A stretch of 36,180 nucleotides of DNA from Planctomycetia bacterium (GCA_030535245.1 JAUNBJ010000026.1:1-36180); one strand, 5' to 3'; shown: positions 17,932-26,053, counted from the first letter of the stretch. Notes: generated by a model not told the origin, from the sequence alone. Numbers and translations: made by a program.

Positions 17932-18012
17932 TTCCCCGGAAACCGTTCCGTAGGAAAAAGCGTTCACTCCCACCCGATTCGCTGTCAAATGTGCGAAACC
18001 TCGCACGGGGAA
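17932..18012 (-). ncRNA. Candidate structured leader between rpmI and rplT
   Basis: On the - strand TTCCCCG (18012-18006) can pair with CGGGGAA (17938-17932), enclosing a perfect six-pair hairpin GTGCGA/TCGCAC and a free stretch. The paired element ends about 54 bases before the rplT ATG. L20 is known to repress its own mRNA by binding rRNA-mimicking structures in other bacteria, so an autoregulatory site is plausible here, but no match to a known L20 leader was tested. Confidence 0.25.
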
Positions 18013-18015
18013 CCG

Positions 18016-18213
18016 TTACTTCCAGCAGAGGGCGGCGGCAATCCGCTTTCCTTCGGTCGAGGAGGTCGCCTTGGTACCACGCAAATGGCGGGTACGCTTC
18101 TGTGACATGCGCGAAGCCAGGTGGCTCGTGCCGCACGAACGGTGCATCGCTTTTCCCGAAGCCGACAGCTTGAAACGCTTGGCGGTTCCTTTATGAGTCT
18201 TCACTTTCGGCAT
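18016..18213 (-). CDS. rpmI: 50S ribosomal protein L35
   Basis: 65 residues, typical for L35. It opens MPKVKTHKGTAKRFKLSASGKAM and contains HLASRMSQKRTRHLRG, both standard for the family. An ATG two codons upstream (18219) would start MKMPKV; the ATG at 18213 is chosen because AAGGAG lies 7 bases before it and only 1 base before the other. First gene of rpmI-rplT, with a strong promoter at 18262-18289 and divergent from the iron-uptake operon. Confidence 0.96.
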   Translation of the reverse strand: MPKVKTHKGTAKRFKLSASGKAMHRSCGTSHLASRMSQKRTRHLRGTKATSSTEGKRIAAALCWK

Positions 18214-18261
18214 TTTCATGCTCCTTCCTGTAAATAAGGACTCCTGAACAATAGATTTAGC

Positions 18262-18289
18262 ATTATAACGATTTCCTGAATTCTTTCAA
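18262..18289 (-). promoter_or_regulatory. Predicted rpmI-rplT promoter
   Basis: On the - strand TTGAAA (18289-18284) and a perfect TATAAT (18267-18262) are separated by 16 bases. Predicted start near 18255, giving a leader of about 40 bases. Confidence 0.65.
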
Positions 18290-18362
18290 GGGCCCCGGAA
18301 TTTTTCCCAAATTCGCAACCCGGATTTGCAGGCACCCACTCTATTTGATACGGGAAACGCTC

Positions 18363-18390
18363 TTGACAAAACGTCAAACTGGAGTAAAAT
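18363..18390 (+). promoter_or_regulatory. Predicted promoter of the iron-uptake operon
   Basis: A perfect TTGACA at 18363-18368 and TAAAAT at 18385-18390 have a 16-base spacer. Predicted start near 18397, about 37 bases before the ATG at 18434. Confidence 0.7.
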
Positions 18391-18405
18391 TAAGAAAAAT
18401 AATTT
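18363..18405. promoter_or_regulatory. Candidate operators over the iron-operon promoter
   Basis: Two dyads overlap the promoter. TTGAC (18363-18367) mirrors GTCAA (18373-18377) across the -35. AAATTA (18387-18392) mirrors TAATTT (18400-18405) across the -10 and start point. The first gene of the operon is a DtxR-type metal-dependent repressor, so self-repression with iron is the natural model. Neither dyad closely matches the classic DtxR box, so which one is used, if any, is not known. Confidence 0.35.
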
Positions 18406-18433
18406 AAATAGGTCTAACTCCAGGGCTTTATAT

Positions 18434-19207
18434 ATGGTGGAACAAACACAGACGCTGACTTCCAGTTTGGAAGATTATCTGGAAGTCATTGCCGAGCTGG
18501 CAGAGCAACACAAAGAAGTCCGCGGAAGCCTGATAGCCGAGCGGCTGAAAGTCAAACGGCCCTCCGTAACTTACGCCGTCCACCTGCTTTCCGAAAAGGG
18601 GCTGGTCGAATTTACCCCTTACGGCCCCATCGTGCTGACCGAAAAAGGGCATGCCGAGGCAGCCGAAGTGCGGCGACGTCATGCGGCTTTGCGGCTTTTT
18701 TTGTCGAAAATCCTGGGAGTTGAGGAGCAAAAAGCGGCGGCATACGCGTGCCGTATCGAGCATGTCGTTGACGATGAAATCACCTCGCGGCTGGTGGAAT
18801 TTCTGGATTTTATCGAGCATTGCCCCACGCTGGGGAACGGCCTGACGCATATCTGCGACGGAAAATGCCAGCACCACGACGGCTCACGGCCCCGTGGAAA
18901 GCAGTCCGCCCACCACATCAATACGCCCCTCTCCGAGGAAATTTACGCCCTGAAAGCGTCCAGCGTCACCCTCGACACCATCCCTGCCGGAAGTTCCGCG
19001 TTTGTGGTGCAGATTCACGGCTCGGAAAAGCAGCGGCATTTCCTGACGGAGCTTGGGTTTACGCGAAATACCACCATCCGGGTGATTCGGGCGGCACCGC
19101 TGGGCGATCCGGTGGAGGTTCAGGTCCGTGGAACTCGCCTTTCGCTCTCTCTTGCGGACGCGAAGAACATCGAAGTCATTGCTTGCGGAGGCGCGAAAGA
19201 TGCGTGA
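18434..19207 (+). CDS. DtxR-family iron-dependent repressor with C-terminal FeoA domain
   Basis: 257 residues. The N-terminal winged helix (about 8-70; SLEDYLEVIAELAEQHKEVRGSLIAERLKVKRPSVTYAVHLLSEKGLV) and the dimerisation/metal domain (about 71-140; ACRIEHVVDDEI with C106, E109, H110 as likely metal ligands) are those of DtxR/MntR regulators. A Cys/His segment, ICDGKCQHH, links to a C-terminal FeoA/SH3-like domain (about 176-250; KQRHFLTELGFTRNTTIRVIRAAPLGDPVEVQVRGTRLSLSLADAKNIEV). Expected role: sense Fe(II) and repress ferrous uptake. It overlaps feoB by 8 bases. ATG at 18434 is used because the promoter lies just upstream, although the ribosome-binding site is weak (AGGG). The FeoA part may regulate FeoB transport or simply serve as the repressor's SH3 domain. 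Confidence 0.9.
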   Translation: MVEQTQTLTSSLEDYLEVIAELAEQHKEVRGSLIAERLKVKRPSVTYAVHLLSEKGLVEFTPYGPIVLTEKGHAEAAEVRRRHAALRLFLSKILGVEEQKAAAYACRIEHVVDDEITSRLVEFLDFIEHCPTLGNGLTHICDGKCQHHDGSRPRGKQSAHHINTPLSEEIYALKASSVTLDTIPAGSSAFVVQIHGSEKQRHFLTELGFTRNTTIRVIRAAPLGDPVEVQVRGTRLSLSLADAKNIEVIACGGAKDA

Positions 19208-21431
19208 AAGCGTTTCCGCTTCCGATTCTTTTATTGGCCGACGTGGGGATTTTTCGATTTTCCTCATGGGAAATTCCAACACGGGCAAAACGACGCTGTT
19301 CAACGAGTTGACCGGTGCTCGCGAAAAGGTCGGCAACCGTTCGGGAATCACGGTCGAGTTGGTACGCGAGTCGTTCCAGTTTCGCAACCATGCCAGCGTG
19401 ACGGTGGCGGATATGCCGGGTCTGTACAGCATGTCGGTACACTCGACGGACGAAGAAGTGGTGATCAGTGCCTTTCTGGAGCAGACGCCCGACGTCATCC
19501 TGAACGTGGTGGACGCCAGCAATCTGGAGCGGAACCTGTATTTAACGCTCCAGCTTCTGGAAATGCGGATTCCGATGTTGGTGGTGCTGAAAATGCGGGA
19601 CATCGCCGACGAAACGGGGATGTTGGTGGATTGCCGGCGACTTTCGGCGCTGCTGGGCGTGCCGGTCATTGTGTCGGACGAAAAGTCCGGCGTCAACATT
19701 GAGCTTATCAAGCAGCGGGCTGCCGAGGTGTACCAAACCGGTGCCACTTCGCTTACCTCCACCGCGTCGTATTGGCGGATTCGGCAACTTTCCCGCACCA
19801 TCCTGCGAATCGAGCAGCTTTTGTCCGAATCGCTCATCCGGCACCCGTCGTACGATTCCTCGGTCAATTTTTCGATTGAGGGAATGGCGGTACGGTTTCT
19901 GGAAAAGGACGAATACTTCATCGGTCGTGTGTTTGCAAGATACCCCGCCCTGAAAGAAACCCTGCCGGACATCGAGCGTGAAATCGCCCGCCTGGAAAAG
20001 GAGCTGGGCGAAACTTCCGAAATCATCATTGCGGAAAATCGGTATCAGAGCATTTCCGAAATCTGCAATCAGTCGTTGACGCGGAAAAAATCCGAAGAAC
20101 AGGTTTCCCGATACGATTTTTCCGACCGTCTCGACGCGGTGCTGGCGAACCACTGGCTGGGAATCCCCATGTTCGCGTTGATCATGTACGTGCTGTTCTA
20201 CCTCACGTTTCACTTGGGTGCCTGGCCGGTGGTGTGGTTGCAGGATGGCTTTCATGCCCTTCAAACCTGCGTCAAAGCGTGGGGCGGCGACGGGCTTTTC
20301 ACCTCGCTTCTGGCAGACGGGATCATCGGCGGTGTGGGGGGAACGCTCGTTTTTCTTCCGAACATTTTTCTGCTTTTCTTTTTCATCTCGATTCTGGAAG
20401 CGACCGGCTACATGTCACGCGTCGCGTTTTTGATGGACGCCCTCATGCGGCGAACCTGCGGCATTCAGGGAAAGGCGATCATTCCGCTGGTGCTTGGATT
20501 CGGCTGCAACGTACCCGCCATCATGGCGACGCGTTCCCTGGAATCCCGAAAAAGCCGACTGATTACGATTTTCGTCCTCCCCCTGATGAGCTGCGGGGCA
20601 CGGTTGCCGGTCTATACCCTGATCACCGGCGCCCTTTTCGACCTGAAATATCAGCCCGTCGTGATCCTGTCGGTTTATCTTCTGGGCCTGGCCCTTGCGT
20701 TTGGACTGGCGCGTATCCTCTCGCTGTTCGTCGAGCGAAACCGGCAGGAAACCATCCTCACCGAACTCCCCCCCTACCAGATTCCCCCCATGAAAAACGT
20801 CCTGTACCAGGTGTTCGACTACACCGGGCATTTCCTCGTCAAGGTGGGAACGTTCGTGCTGGCCGCCTCGATCGTGCTCTGGGCCATCGGTATCTTCCCC
20901 CGTAAAACCGATTACTCCCAAAATTACGCCTCCCAAAGGGCTGCCGTCGAACAATCCGAAACCCTCTCCCCCGCAGAAAAAGAAACCCAAATTCGCCAGA
21001 TCGCCCACGCCCGTGAGCTGGAACGGTACGATTACACCTTCGCCGGACGGATCGGAACCCACCTCGAACCGGTGTTCCGCCCCCTCGGTTTCGACAAAAA
21101 AATCATCCTCTCCCTGCTCGGTGCCGTCGCGTCCAAAGAACTGTTCGTGTCCCAAATGCAAATCCTGTACTTCTCCGACTCCGGCAGCCTCCCCGAAGGA
21201 ACCCCCCAGCCGGGCGGACGGATTTCCAGAGCACTGCGGCAGGCATACTCCCCCCTGACAGGATACTGTGTCATGCTGTTCTGCCTGATCGGAATCCCCT
21301 GCCTGAGCACCTTCGCCGTCGTGCGGCAGGAAACCGGTTCCTGGTTCTGGCCTGCCATCCAATGGTTCGGTTTAACCGCCCTGGCATGGTTCGTAACGTT
21401 TGCCATCCACCAGATTTTTACCGCAGGATAA
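19200..21431 (+). CDS. feoB: Ferrous iron transporter FeoB
   Basis: 743 residues of the inner-membrane Fe(II) permease with a cytosolic G-protein domain. G1 is GNSNTGKT (24-31), G2 is in GITVE, and G3 is DMPG (71-74). The G4 position reads KMRD (131-134) where most FeoB proteins have N-x-x-D. About ten hydrophobic segments follow from residue 310, with the two Gate motifs (GYMSRVAFLMDALMRRTCGIQGKAIIPLVLGFGCNVPAIMATR; LLGAVASKELFVSQMQILY) that line the iron path. ATG at 19200 overlaps the repressor's stop and is preceded by GGAGG with 9 bases spacing. There is no free-standing feoA; the FeoA domain is on the upstream repressor. A long inverted repeat follows and probably ends the transcript. 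Confidence 0.96.
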   Translation: MRESVSASDSFIGRRGDFSIFLMGNSNTGKTTLFNELTGAREKVGNRSGITVELVRESFQFRNHASVTVADMPGLYSMSVHSTDEEVVISAFLEQTPDVILNVVDASNLERNLYLTLQLLEMRIPMLVVLKMRDIADETGMLVDCRRLSALLGVPVIVSDEKSGVNIELIKQRAAEVYQTGATSLTSTASYWRIRQLSRTILRIEQLLSESLIRHPSYDSSVNFSIEGMAVRFLEKDEYFIGRVFARYPALKETLPDIEREIARLEKELGETSEIIIAENRYQSISEICNQSLTRKKSEEQVSRYDFSDRLDAVLANHWLGIPMFALIMYVLFYLTFHLGAWPVVWLQDGFHALQTCVKAWGGDGLFTSLLADGIIGGVGGTLVFLPNIFLLFFFISILEATGYMSRVAFLMDALMRRTCGIQGKAIIPLVLGFGCNVPAIMATRSLESRKSRLITIFVLPLMSCGARLPVYTLITGALFDLKYQPVVILSVYLLGLALAFGLARILSLFVERNRQETILTELPPYQIPPMKNVLYQVFDYTGHFLVKVGTFVLAASIVLWAIGIFPRKTDYSQNYASQRAAVEQSETLSPAEKETQIRQIAHARELERYDYTFAGRIGTHLEPVFRPLGFDKKIILSLLGAVASKELFVSQMQILYFSDSGSLPEGTPQPGGRISRALRQAYSPLTGYCVMLFCLIGIPCLSTFAVVRQETGSWFWPAIQWFGLTALAWFVTFAIHQIFTAG

Positions 21432-21439
21432 CCCCTTTG

Positions 21440-21567
21440 TTAATTGATAATTGATAATTAATGGTTAATGGTTAATTATTTCGATTCCATCTTTTTTTGT
21501 GGAATAGAGAGCAACCTCTTACTCCAAGAAAAAAGTACGAATCGTAACCATTAACCATTAACCATTA
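21440..21567. repeat. Composite heptamer array forming an 18-bp inverted repeat
   Basis: From 21440 the + strand reads TTAATTG, ATAATTG, ATAATTA, ATGGTTA, ATGGTTA in register. At 21546-21566 AACCATT is repeated three times, the opposite orientation of the last unit. TAATGGTTAATGGTTAAT (21459-21476) is thus a perfect inverted repeat of 21550-21567, with an inner ATTCCA/TGGAAT hairpin (21484-21505). It lies between the convergent ends of feoB and the solute-binding protein and could be a two-way terminator. The same unit order occurs at 30174-30224. Confidence 0.75.
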
Positions 21568-21568
21568 C

Positions 21569-23509
21569 TCACTGCCGGGTTTCTTTCCATGCGGTGCCGT
21601 AAATGGGGCCACGAGGATAGTATCCGATTCCTCGAACGTTTTTGTTGAAACCGTAATATCCGTTCATGTTGAAGAGCCATGCGCAGGGGTGGTCGTTGTA
21701 TATCAGCAGATGAATTTTCTGGTAAATTGCCATCCGCTTTGCCCGATCAAATTCCAGCTCTCCTTCGCGGAACAGGCGATCCACCTCAGGGTTGCTGTAA
21801 CTGATATTATTACGAGCCTCGCCCGTCCCCCATACGTTCCATGCCGTGTACGGGTCGCTGCCAGCCCCCCAGCCACCCAAGGCCGCCTGGAATTTCTTCT
21901 CCTGCATGAAATCCATCCAGACCGTAAACTCCAACGGCGAAACGGTCATGTCGATTCCGATTTCCTTGAGGTTGATGCTTAACTGGCGACACAACGCGAT
22001 ACGTTCCGGACGGTTCGACGTGATCATGGCAAACTGGAACGGCGTCTTTTTGCCCGCAATTTCCTTATCCAGAATGCCGTCGTTATCCGTATCCTTCCAT
22101 CCTGCTTCCTCCAGCAGCTTTTTGGCCTTTTCCACATCCCGCCGCGTCGGTTCAAGCCCTGCGTCTTTCGGATACCATGGCGACCCTGGCGCGAACAGCC
22201 CCGTGCATGGCGTGTCCAGACCACAACGAAGCGTCTTTAGCATTTCCTCATGATCAAACGCAACGTCCAGCGCCTCGCGTACTTTTTTGTCCTGAAACAG
22301 CGGATTTTTCATGTTCCACCAAAACGCGAAGTACGTCCATTGCTCGGAACGAACCTTGGTGTTGTTCTGCGTGTAATTGGCATTGTCGGTCTGGGTCGTC
22401 CACAGCTCCGGTGTCAGCTCCATCGCCTCGATATCCCCCTTGACCATCTTCATGAACGCGGTGGACGTCTCTGGCGAAATGCGGAAGCGGATACGTTCAA
22501 ACATCGGCTTGGCCCGAACCTGCTTGCCCTGGTACATGTAATACCCCTCCCGCCGCTTCAGCACAATTTCACTGTCACGCGTTCGTTTTTCCACCACATA
22601 CGGCCCGGCCACCACCGGCTGCTTTTCCAGTTTGGCATGCGTCGGACTTTTCACCAACGTCGGGTCCCGCTGGATGGAATCCCGGTAAATGTGCTCTGGA
22701 ATGATGGAAAACATCATGTTGAAAACATTGATCGGCATCGCCTTTTCATGGAAAAAAACGAGCGTATGATCGTCGTAGGCTTTCACGTCCACCAGCAAAT
22801 CCGTTCCGCTGCGCATGGCCGGAATCGGGACTCGCGACGACATGATGACTTTGTACGTAAATTCTACGTCGCGGGCCGTAAATGGCTGGCCGTCGGACCA
22901 TGTAATATCCTCCCGAATCGTGATGCGATCCACCAAATGGTCGGCACTGGACTGCCACGCTTTGCAGAATCCTTTGGAAACGTACGGCTCAAACGTGTCG
23001 TACGTGAAACCGAACAGCGAAATGCCCATCAGTCCGGAAATCTCAAAATCGGCGACGGAGCTAACTAAAAGCGGGTTGAACGAACTCGCATCGGCAGCGG
23101 AATGACGCGTAAACGACGCATGGTAATCGACCGCCTGGTAATTTTCCGTCGGTGGCAAAACCCCCTCGTCCGGCAACCGCCCCAGCGTGTATCGAATCTT
23201 CGCGTTCGCCTCGTCGGAATCGTTCGTCAAACGCCGTGCTTCCTCGACCGTCGTCGGCGCCGGCTGGCCGTTCAGGTATTGATAGATCAGCAGGTCGTCG
23301 TCCTTCAATTCGTTGTCGATCCAGCCCCCTTTGTCTGCGACCAGTTTTTCCAAATCCTCCAACGTGGCCGGTGTGGTGAAGTTCAGCTTCCGCTGCCGTT
23401 CCAACGCCAAATCCCCCAACACAAACGTGGGATCGATTTTCTCCTCCCGCTGAACACAGCCTGTCAAAAACGCCGTCCCTAAAAGGATACAACAAACGAA
23501 TCTTCGCAT
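21569..23509 (-). CDS. ABC transporter solute-binding lipoprotein, family 5 (peptide type)
   Basis: 646 residues. A lipoprotein signal (RRFVCCILLGTAFLTGC, Cys18) precedes an unusual ~110-residue N-terminal segment. The solute-binding family 5 domain (oligopeptide, dipeptide or nickel binding) follows: WSDGQPFTARDVEFTYKVIM, LKRREGYYMYQG, KVREALDVAFDHEEML, and near the C-terminus NNISYSNPEVDRLFREGELEFD and AIYQKIHLLIYNDHPCAWLF. It would deliver peptides or similar solutes to an ABC permease, but no permease or ATPase gene is adjacent. ATG at 23509 is used because GGAGG lies 8 bases before it; a GTG at 23518 falls inside that ribosome-binding site. It starts 5 bases after the rhomboid gene ends, so the two share a transcript. 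Confidence 0.88.
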   Translation of the reverse strand: MRRFVCCILLGTAFLTGCVQREEKIDPTFVLGDLALERQRKLNFTTPATLEDLEKLVADKGGWIDNELKDDDLLIYQYLNGQPAPTTVEEARRLTNDSDEANAKIRYTLGRLPDEGVLPPTENYQAVDYHASFTRHSAADASSFNPLLVSSVADFEISGLMGISLFGFTYDTFEPYVSKGFCKAWQSSADHLVDRITIREDITWSDGQPFTARDVEFTYKVIMSSRVPIPAMRSGTDLLVDVKAYDDHTLVFFHEKAMPINVFNMMFSIIPEHIYRDSIQRDPTLVKSPTHAKLEKQPVVAGPYVVEKRTRDSEIVLKRREGYYMYQGKQVRAKPMFERIRFRISPETSTAFMKMVKGDIEAMELTPELWTTQTDNANYTQNNTKVRSEQWTYFAFWWNMKNPLFQDKKVREALDVAFDHEEMLKTLRCGLDTPCTGLFAPGSPWYPKDAGLEPTRRDVEKAKKLLEEAGWKDTDNDGILDKEIAGKKTPFQFAMITSNRPERIALCRQLSINLKEIGIDMTVSPLEFTVWMDFMQEKKFQAALGGWGAGSDPYTAWNVWGTGEARNNISYSNPEVDRLFREGELEFDRAKRMAIYQKIHLLIYNDHPCAWLFNMNGYYGFNKNVRGIGYYPRGPIYGTAWKETRQ

Positions 23510-23514
23510 CAAAG

Positions 23515-24504
23515 TCACCTCCGTGATCGATAAATTTTACTTGCTTCCCGCAGCCTTTGCATTTCCTCTGGCGTCAGACTGTCGATTCCCTGCTCCGAAA
23601 TTTTACGCAAAAGCTGCTCCACTTCCTCCTCAAGCTGGCGAAATTCCTGCTCCCGACGAAGCTGCTCCAGAGAAGGTTTCTCCGGCGGCCGATAGTAACC
23701 GTCGGAACCGTCGTCCTCGTAATCCGTATCCTGCCACGCCTGGGGACGATACGGACGTGTCATGTTCCCAATATTCGGATCGAAAAACTGACGTCCACCA
23801 AAAATGCCGGTAAAACTAAACCGTGAAAGATGATACAACGTCGCGTAAACCGCCCCCGCCAGGTGGACGCTATGCGCAATGTTCGACCCCTCCTGCGTGC
23901 TTCCCAGAAGGTCGAGACCGACGATCATCAACCCCAGCACCCACGCCGGCATGGGAATCACAAAAAAGAGGAGCATCATCTGCTTCGGAAAATTGAACGC
24001 AAACAGAATCACCACCGCCGTGACCGCACCGCTCGCCCCGACAAGCTGCGGAACCAGCCCCAGGTTGGCCGCCGCCTGAATCTCTGCGGGAGTCCATTCC
24101 CCCAGCATACTCCAGTACGTCATGCCAGCCCAGAAAATTCCCCCCACCGGAATGGCCGTCAGGTAAAACCATAAAAATTCCCGGCGTCCGTATCGCATTT
24201 CCACCATCGGCCCCAGGAAAAATAACGACAGCATGTTGCAAATGATATGCTGCGAATTGTCGGCATGTGCAAATCCGGTCGTCACAAACCGGTACCAGTC
24301 CCAGGGATGAAACAAATCGGTGGGACGCAGCGCAAGGGTTTCGGTCAGGCTCGGCACCCCCGCCCCTCCCGGAAAAAACATGGCGTTGACAAGCCAAATT
24401 CCCACATTGATAATAATCAACAGCGTGACTGCGGACATCGGCTGCGAAGCATTGCCGGCACGGTATCCACCGTCACGATAATAATCACGATCCTGAAAAC
24501 CCAT
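23515..24504 (-). CDS. Rhomboid-family intramembrane serine protease
   Basis: 329 residues with six hydrophobic segments between about 24 and 228. The catalytic serine is S158 in GASGA and the partner histidine is H214 in HSVHLAGAVYA. HxxxxN is present at H86-N90 region (HIICNMLSL), helping the oxyanion hole. The protease cleaves helices within the membrane. The C-terminal ~80 residues (from about 250) are soluble and charged, with a Leu/Glu/Arg helix (LEQLRREQEFRQLEEEVEQLLRKI) and LTPEEMQRLREAS, a tail seen in rhomboids of this phylum. An AAGGA motif lies close upstream of the ATG. It is followed directly by the solute-binding lipoprotein. Confidence 0.9.
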   Translation of the reverse strand: MGFQDRDYYRDGGYRAGNASQPMSAVTLLIIINVGIWLVNAMFFPGGAGVPSLTETLALRPTDLFHPWDWYRFVTTGFAHADNSQHIICNMLSLFFLGPMVEMRYGRREFLWFYLTAIPVGGIFWAGMTYWSMLGEWTPAEIQAAANLGLVPQLVGASGAVTAVVILFAFNFPKQMMLLFFVIPMPAWVLGLMIVGLDLLGSTQEGSNIAHSVHLAGAVYATLYHLSRFSFTGIFGGRQFFDPNIGNMTRPYRPQAWQDTDYEDDGSDGYYRPPEKPSLEQLRREQEFRQLEEEVEQLLRKISEQGIDSLTPEEMQRLREASKIYRSRR

Positions 24505-24591
24505 ATTCCTTTTTCCCTGATAAGCGGTTAAACGACCCGAACAGATTCCTTCATTCTACCCCATCCTTCCAGTTTTTACCAGTAGGGTGGG

Positions 24592-25818
24592 TCAACGTTC
24601 TTCGTCAAGGTTCTTAATACGCCGGATGATCTGGGCACGTTCCTGCTCCATGGCACGGGCGGCACCGCAGGAACATCGCATTTTCCGACGCCCCAGAAGC
24701 TGGGACATGCCAATGGCAAAGAAGAAAAACAGGAACAACACGACGCCGATAAATATTTCCGTCAAACGGGATGCGACCCTGGAGGAACCCTCCGCCCCCT
24801 TTTCCGTCGGAATGCGACGCCATGTGAAATCCACCGCCGTGGGAACCAGCGTCTCCCCCTCCCGCGTCAGGAACAGGGCCGAAATTTTTTCCCGCTTTGC
24901 CGTCTGCACCCCCTCCACAGGCCCCAACACCAAAAGTGCCGTGGCCCACGCGTCGGCCGTCATGCAGTCGGAGGCACGCACCGAAACCGAAACCAGCGAG
25001 TGTTCCGTCGGACGTCCGGTTCGCGGGTCGATGATATGGGAGCGGCGTTTGTCCCCCTCCATGCGGAAATTCCGATAATCCCCGGAGGTGGCCAACGCTC
25101 CGTCCTGGGGTTCCACCGTCCCGAAAAGCTGCTGCACGCCAGGGATGGGGGCTTCGATACCGATGACCCAGGGTTTCCCCTGCCCGTTTTTGCCGCAGGT
25201 ACGCGTTTCCCCGCCAACCTCGACCATGTAATTCGTAATGCCAAGATCGTGCAGCGCCTTCGCCGTCACGTCCACGCCGTACCCTTTGGCGATACTGGAT
25301 AAATCCAGATACAACCCCGGTTGGGTCCGTTTCAACGCGGGGCCGTCCACCCGTTGCAAATTCTGCCACCCGACGTTTTCACGGGCTTTGGCAATGGCAG
25401 CGTCGGAGGGAATTTCCGGAACGTTTTCTTCAGGCCCGAATTTCCACAGATTCACCAACGGCCCTACGGTAATATCGTAAGCGCCGTCGGTTTTGGCCGA
25501 AACGTCCAGTGCTGTTTTTAGCACAAAATCCAATTCCGGGGAAAGTGGAATCGGTTCGGTGCCGTCCTCGGTCTGGTTGATGCGGGAAAGCTCGGAAAAA
25601 TCTTTCCAGGTGGACATGCGGTAATCGACCTGCCGCAACGCTTCCTCGATGGCTTTTTGAACAGTCGGCGAATCGGGAAGTTCCGCGTCGGTGACGATGG
25701 AAACGTTCCAGGTCGTCCCCATCGTTTCGCCATGGAACGTACGCGTGGCGGCTTGGGCAACGTGGAACGTTTGTTGCAGGAACAGGAATAAAACGAAAAG
25801 GGGGAAAAATTTTTTCAT
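24592..25818 (-). CDS. apbE: FAD:protein FMN transferase with membrane/Cys tail
   Basis: ApbE covalently attaches FMN from FAD to threonines of exported redox proteins (NqrB/C, RnfD/G). The 408-residue protein has a signal peptide (about 1-23, ending AQA), then the catalytic fold: MGTTWNVSI, MSTWKDFSELSRIN, AYDITVGPLVNLW, LDLSSIAKGYGVD, EVGGETRTCG, HIIDPRTGRP, SVSVRASDCMTADAWATALLV, including the metal-binding Asp/Thr region. Unusually, after residue 347 there is a transmembrane helix (about 353-375) and a cytoplasmic GRRKMRCSCGAARAM tail with C382 and C384. This resembles the N-terminal half of NqrM, the iron-delivery factor for Na+-NQR maturation. Usual ApbE proteins stop before this. No Nqr or Rnf genes lie nearby. 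The ribosome-binding site is weak. Confidence 0.9.
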   Translation of the reverse strand: MKKFFPLFVLFLFLQQTFHVAQAATRTFHGETMGTTWNVSIVTDAELPDSPTVQKAIEEALRQVDYRMSTWKDFSELSRINQTEDGTEPIPLSPELDFVLKTALDVSAKTDGAYDITVGPLVNLWKFGPEENVPEIPSDAAIAKARENVGWQNLQRVDGPALKRTQPGLYLDLSSIAKGYGVDVTAKALHDLGITNYMVEVGGETRTCGKNGQGKPWVIGIEAPIPGVQQLFGTVEPQDGALATSGDYRNFRMEGDKRRSHIIDPRTGRPTEHSLVSVSVRASDCMTADAWATALLVLGPVEGVQTAKREKISALFLTREGETLVPTAVDFTWRRIPTEKGAEGSSRVASRLTEIFIGVVLFLFFFFAIGMSQLLGRRKMRCSCGAARAMEQERAQIIRRIKNLDEER

Positions 25819-25873
25819 GTCGCTACTTGCAATTTGCGGGGGAATTTGCCATAATGAGAGTACAAAGGTTTAC

Positions 25874-26053
25874 GGCACCTTCTAAAACCACCCCCTGGGA
25901 AAAACGGTCTGAAATCCATTCCGGCCAACCAGCGTCGCCTCGGAGCCGCTTTGACACACGTCTTGCGTCTTTCTCAACACATGGCGACCATCAATCAGGG
26001 GCGGAATAAAAAACCTTTCCTCTGGCCCGGAAATGTGGCTTGAAAAGGCACCC
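25874..26053. mobile_element. MITE-like inverted-repeat element, copy 2
   Basis: About 180 bases, non-coding. The left end GGCACCTTCTAAAACC matches the outer end of the element at 7661-7827 almost exactly. The centre also matches (TTGACA followed six bases or so later by GTCT, then a GGCGACC/CATGGCGAC region). The right end GGCTTGAAAAGGCACC is a weaker mirror of the left. Arms are more decayed than in copy 1. It lies between the divergent apbE and methyltransferase genes, fills most of the gap and displaces their promoters to its edges. Confidence 0.55.
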
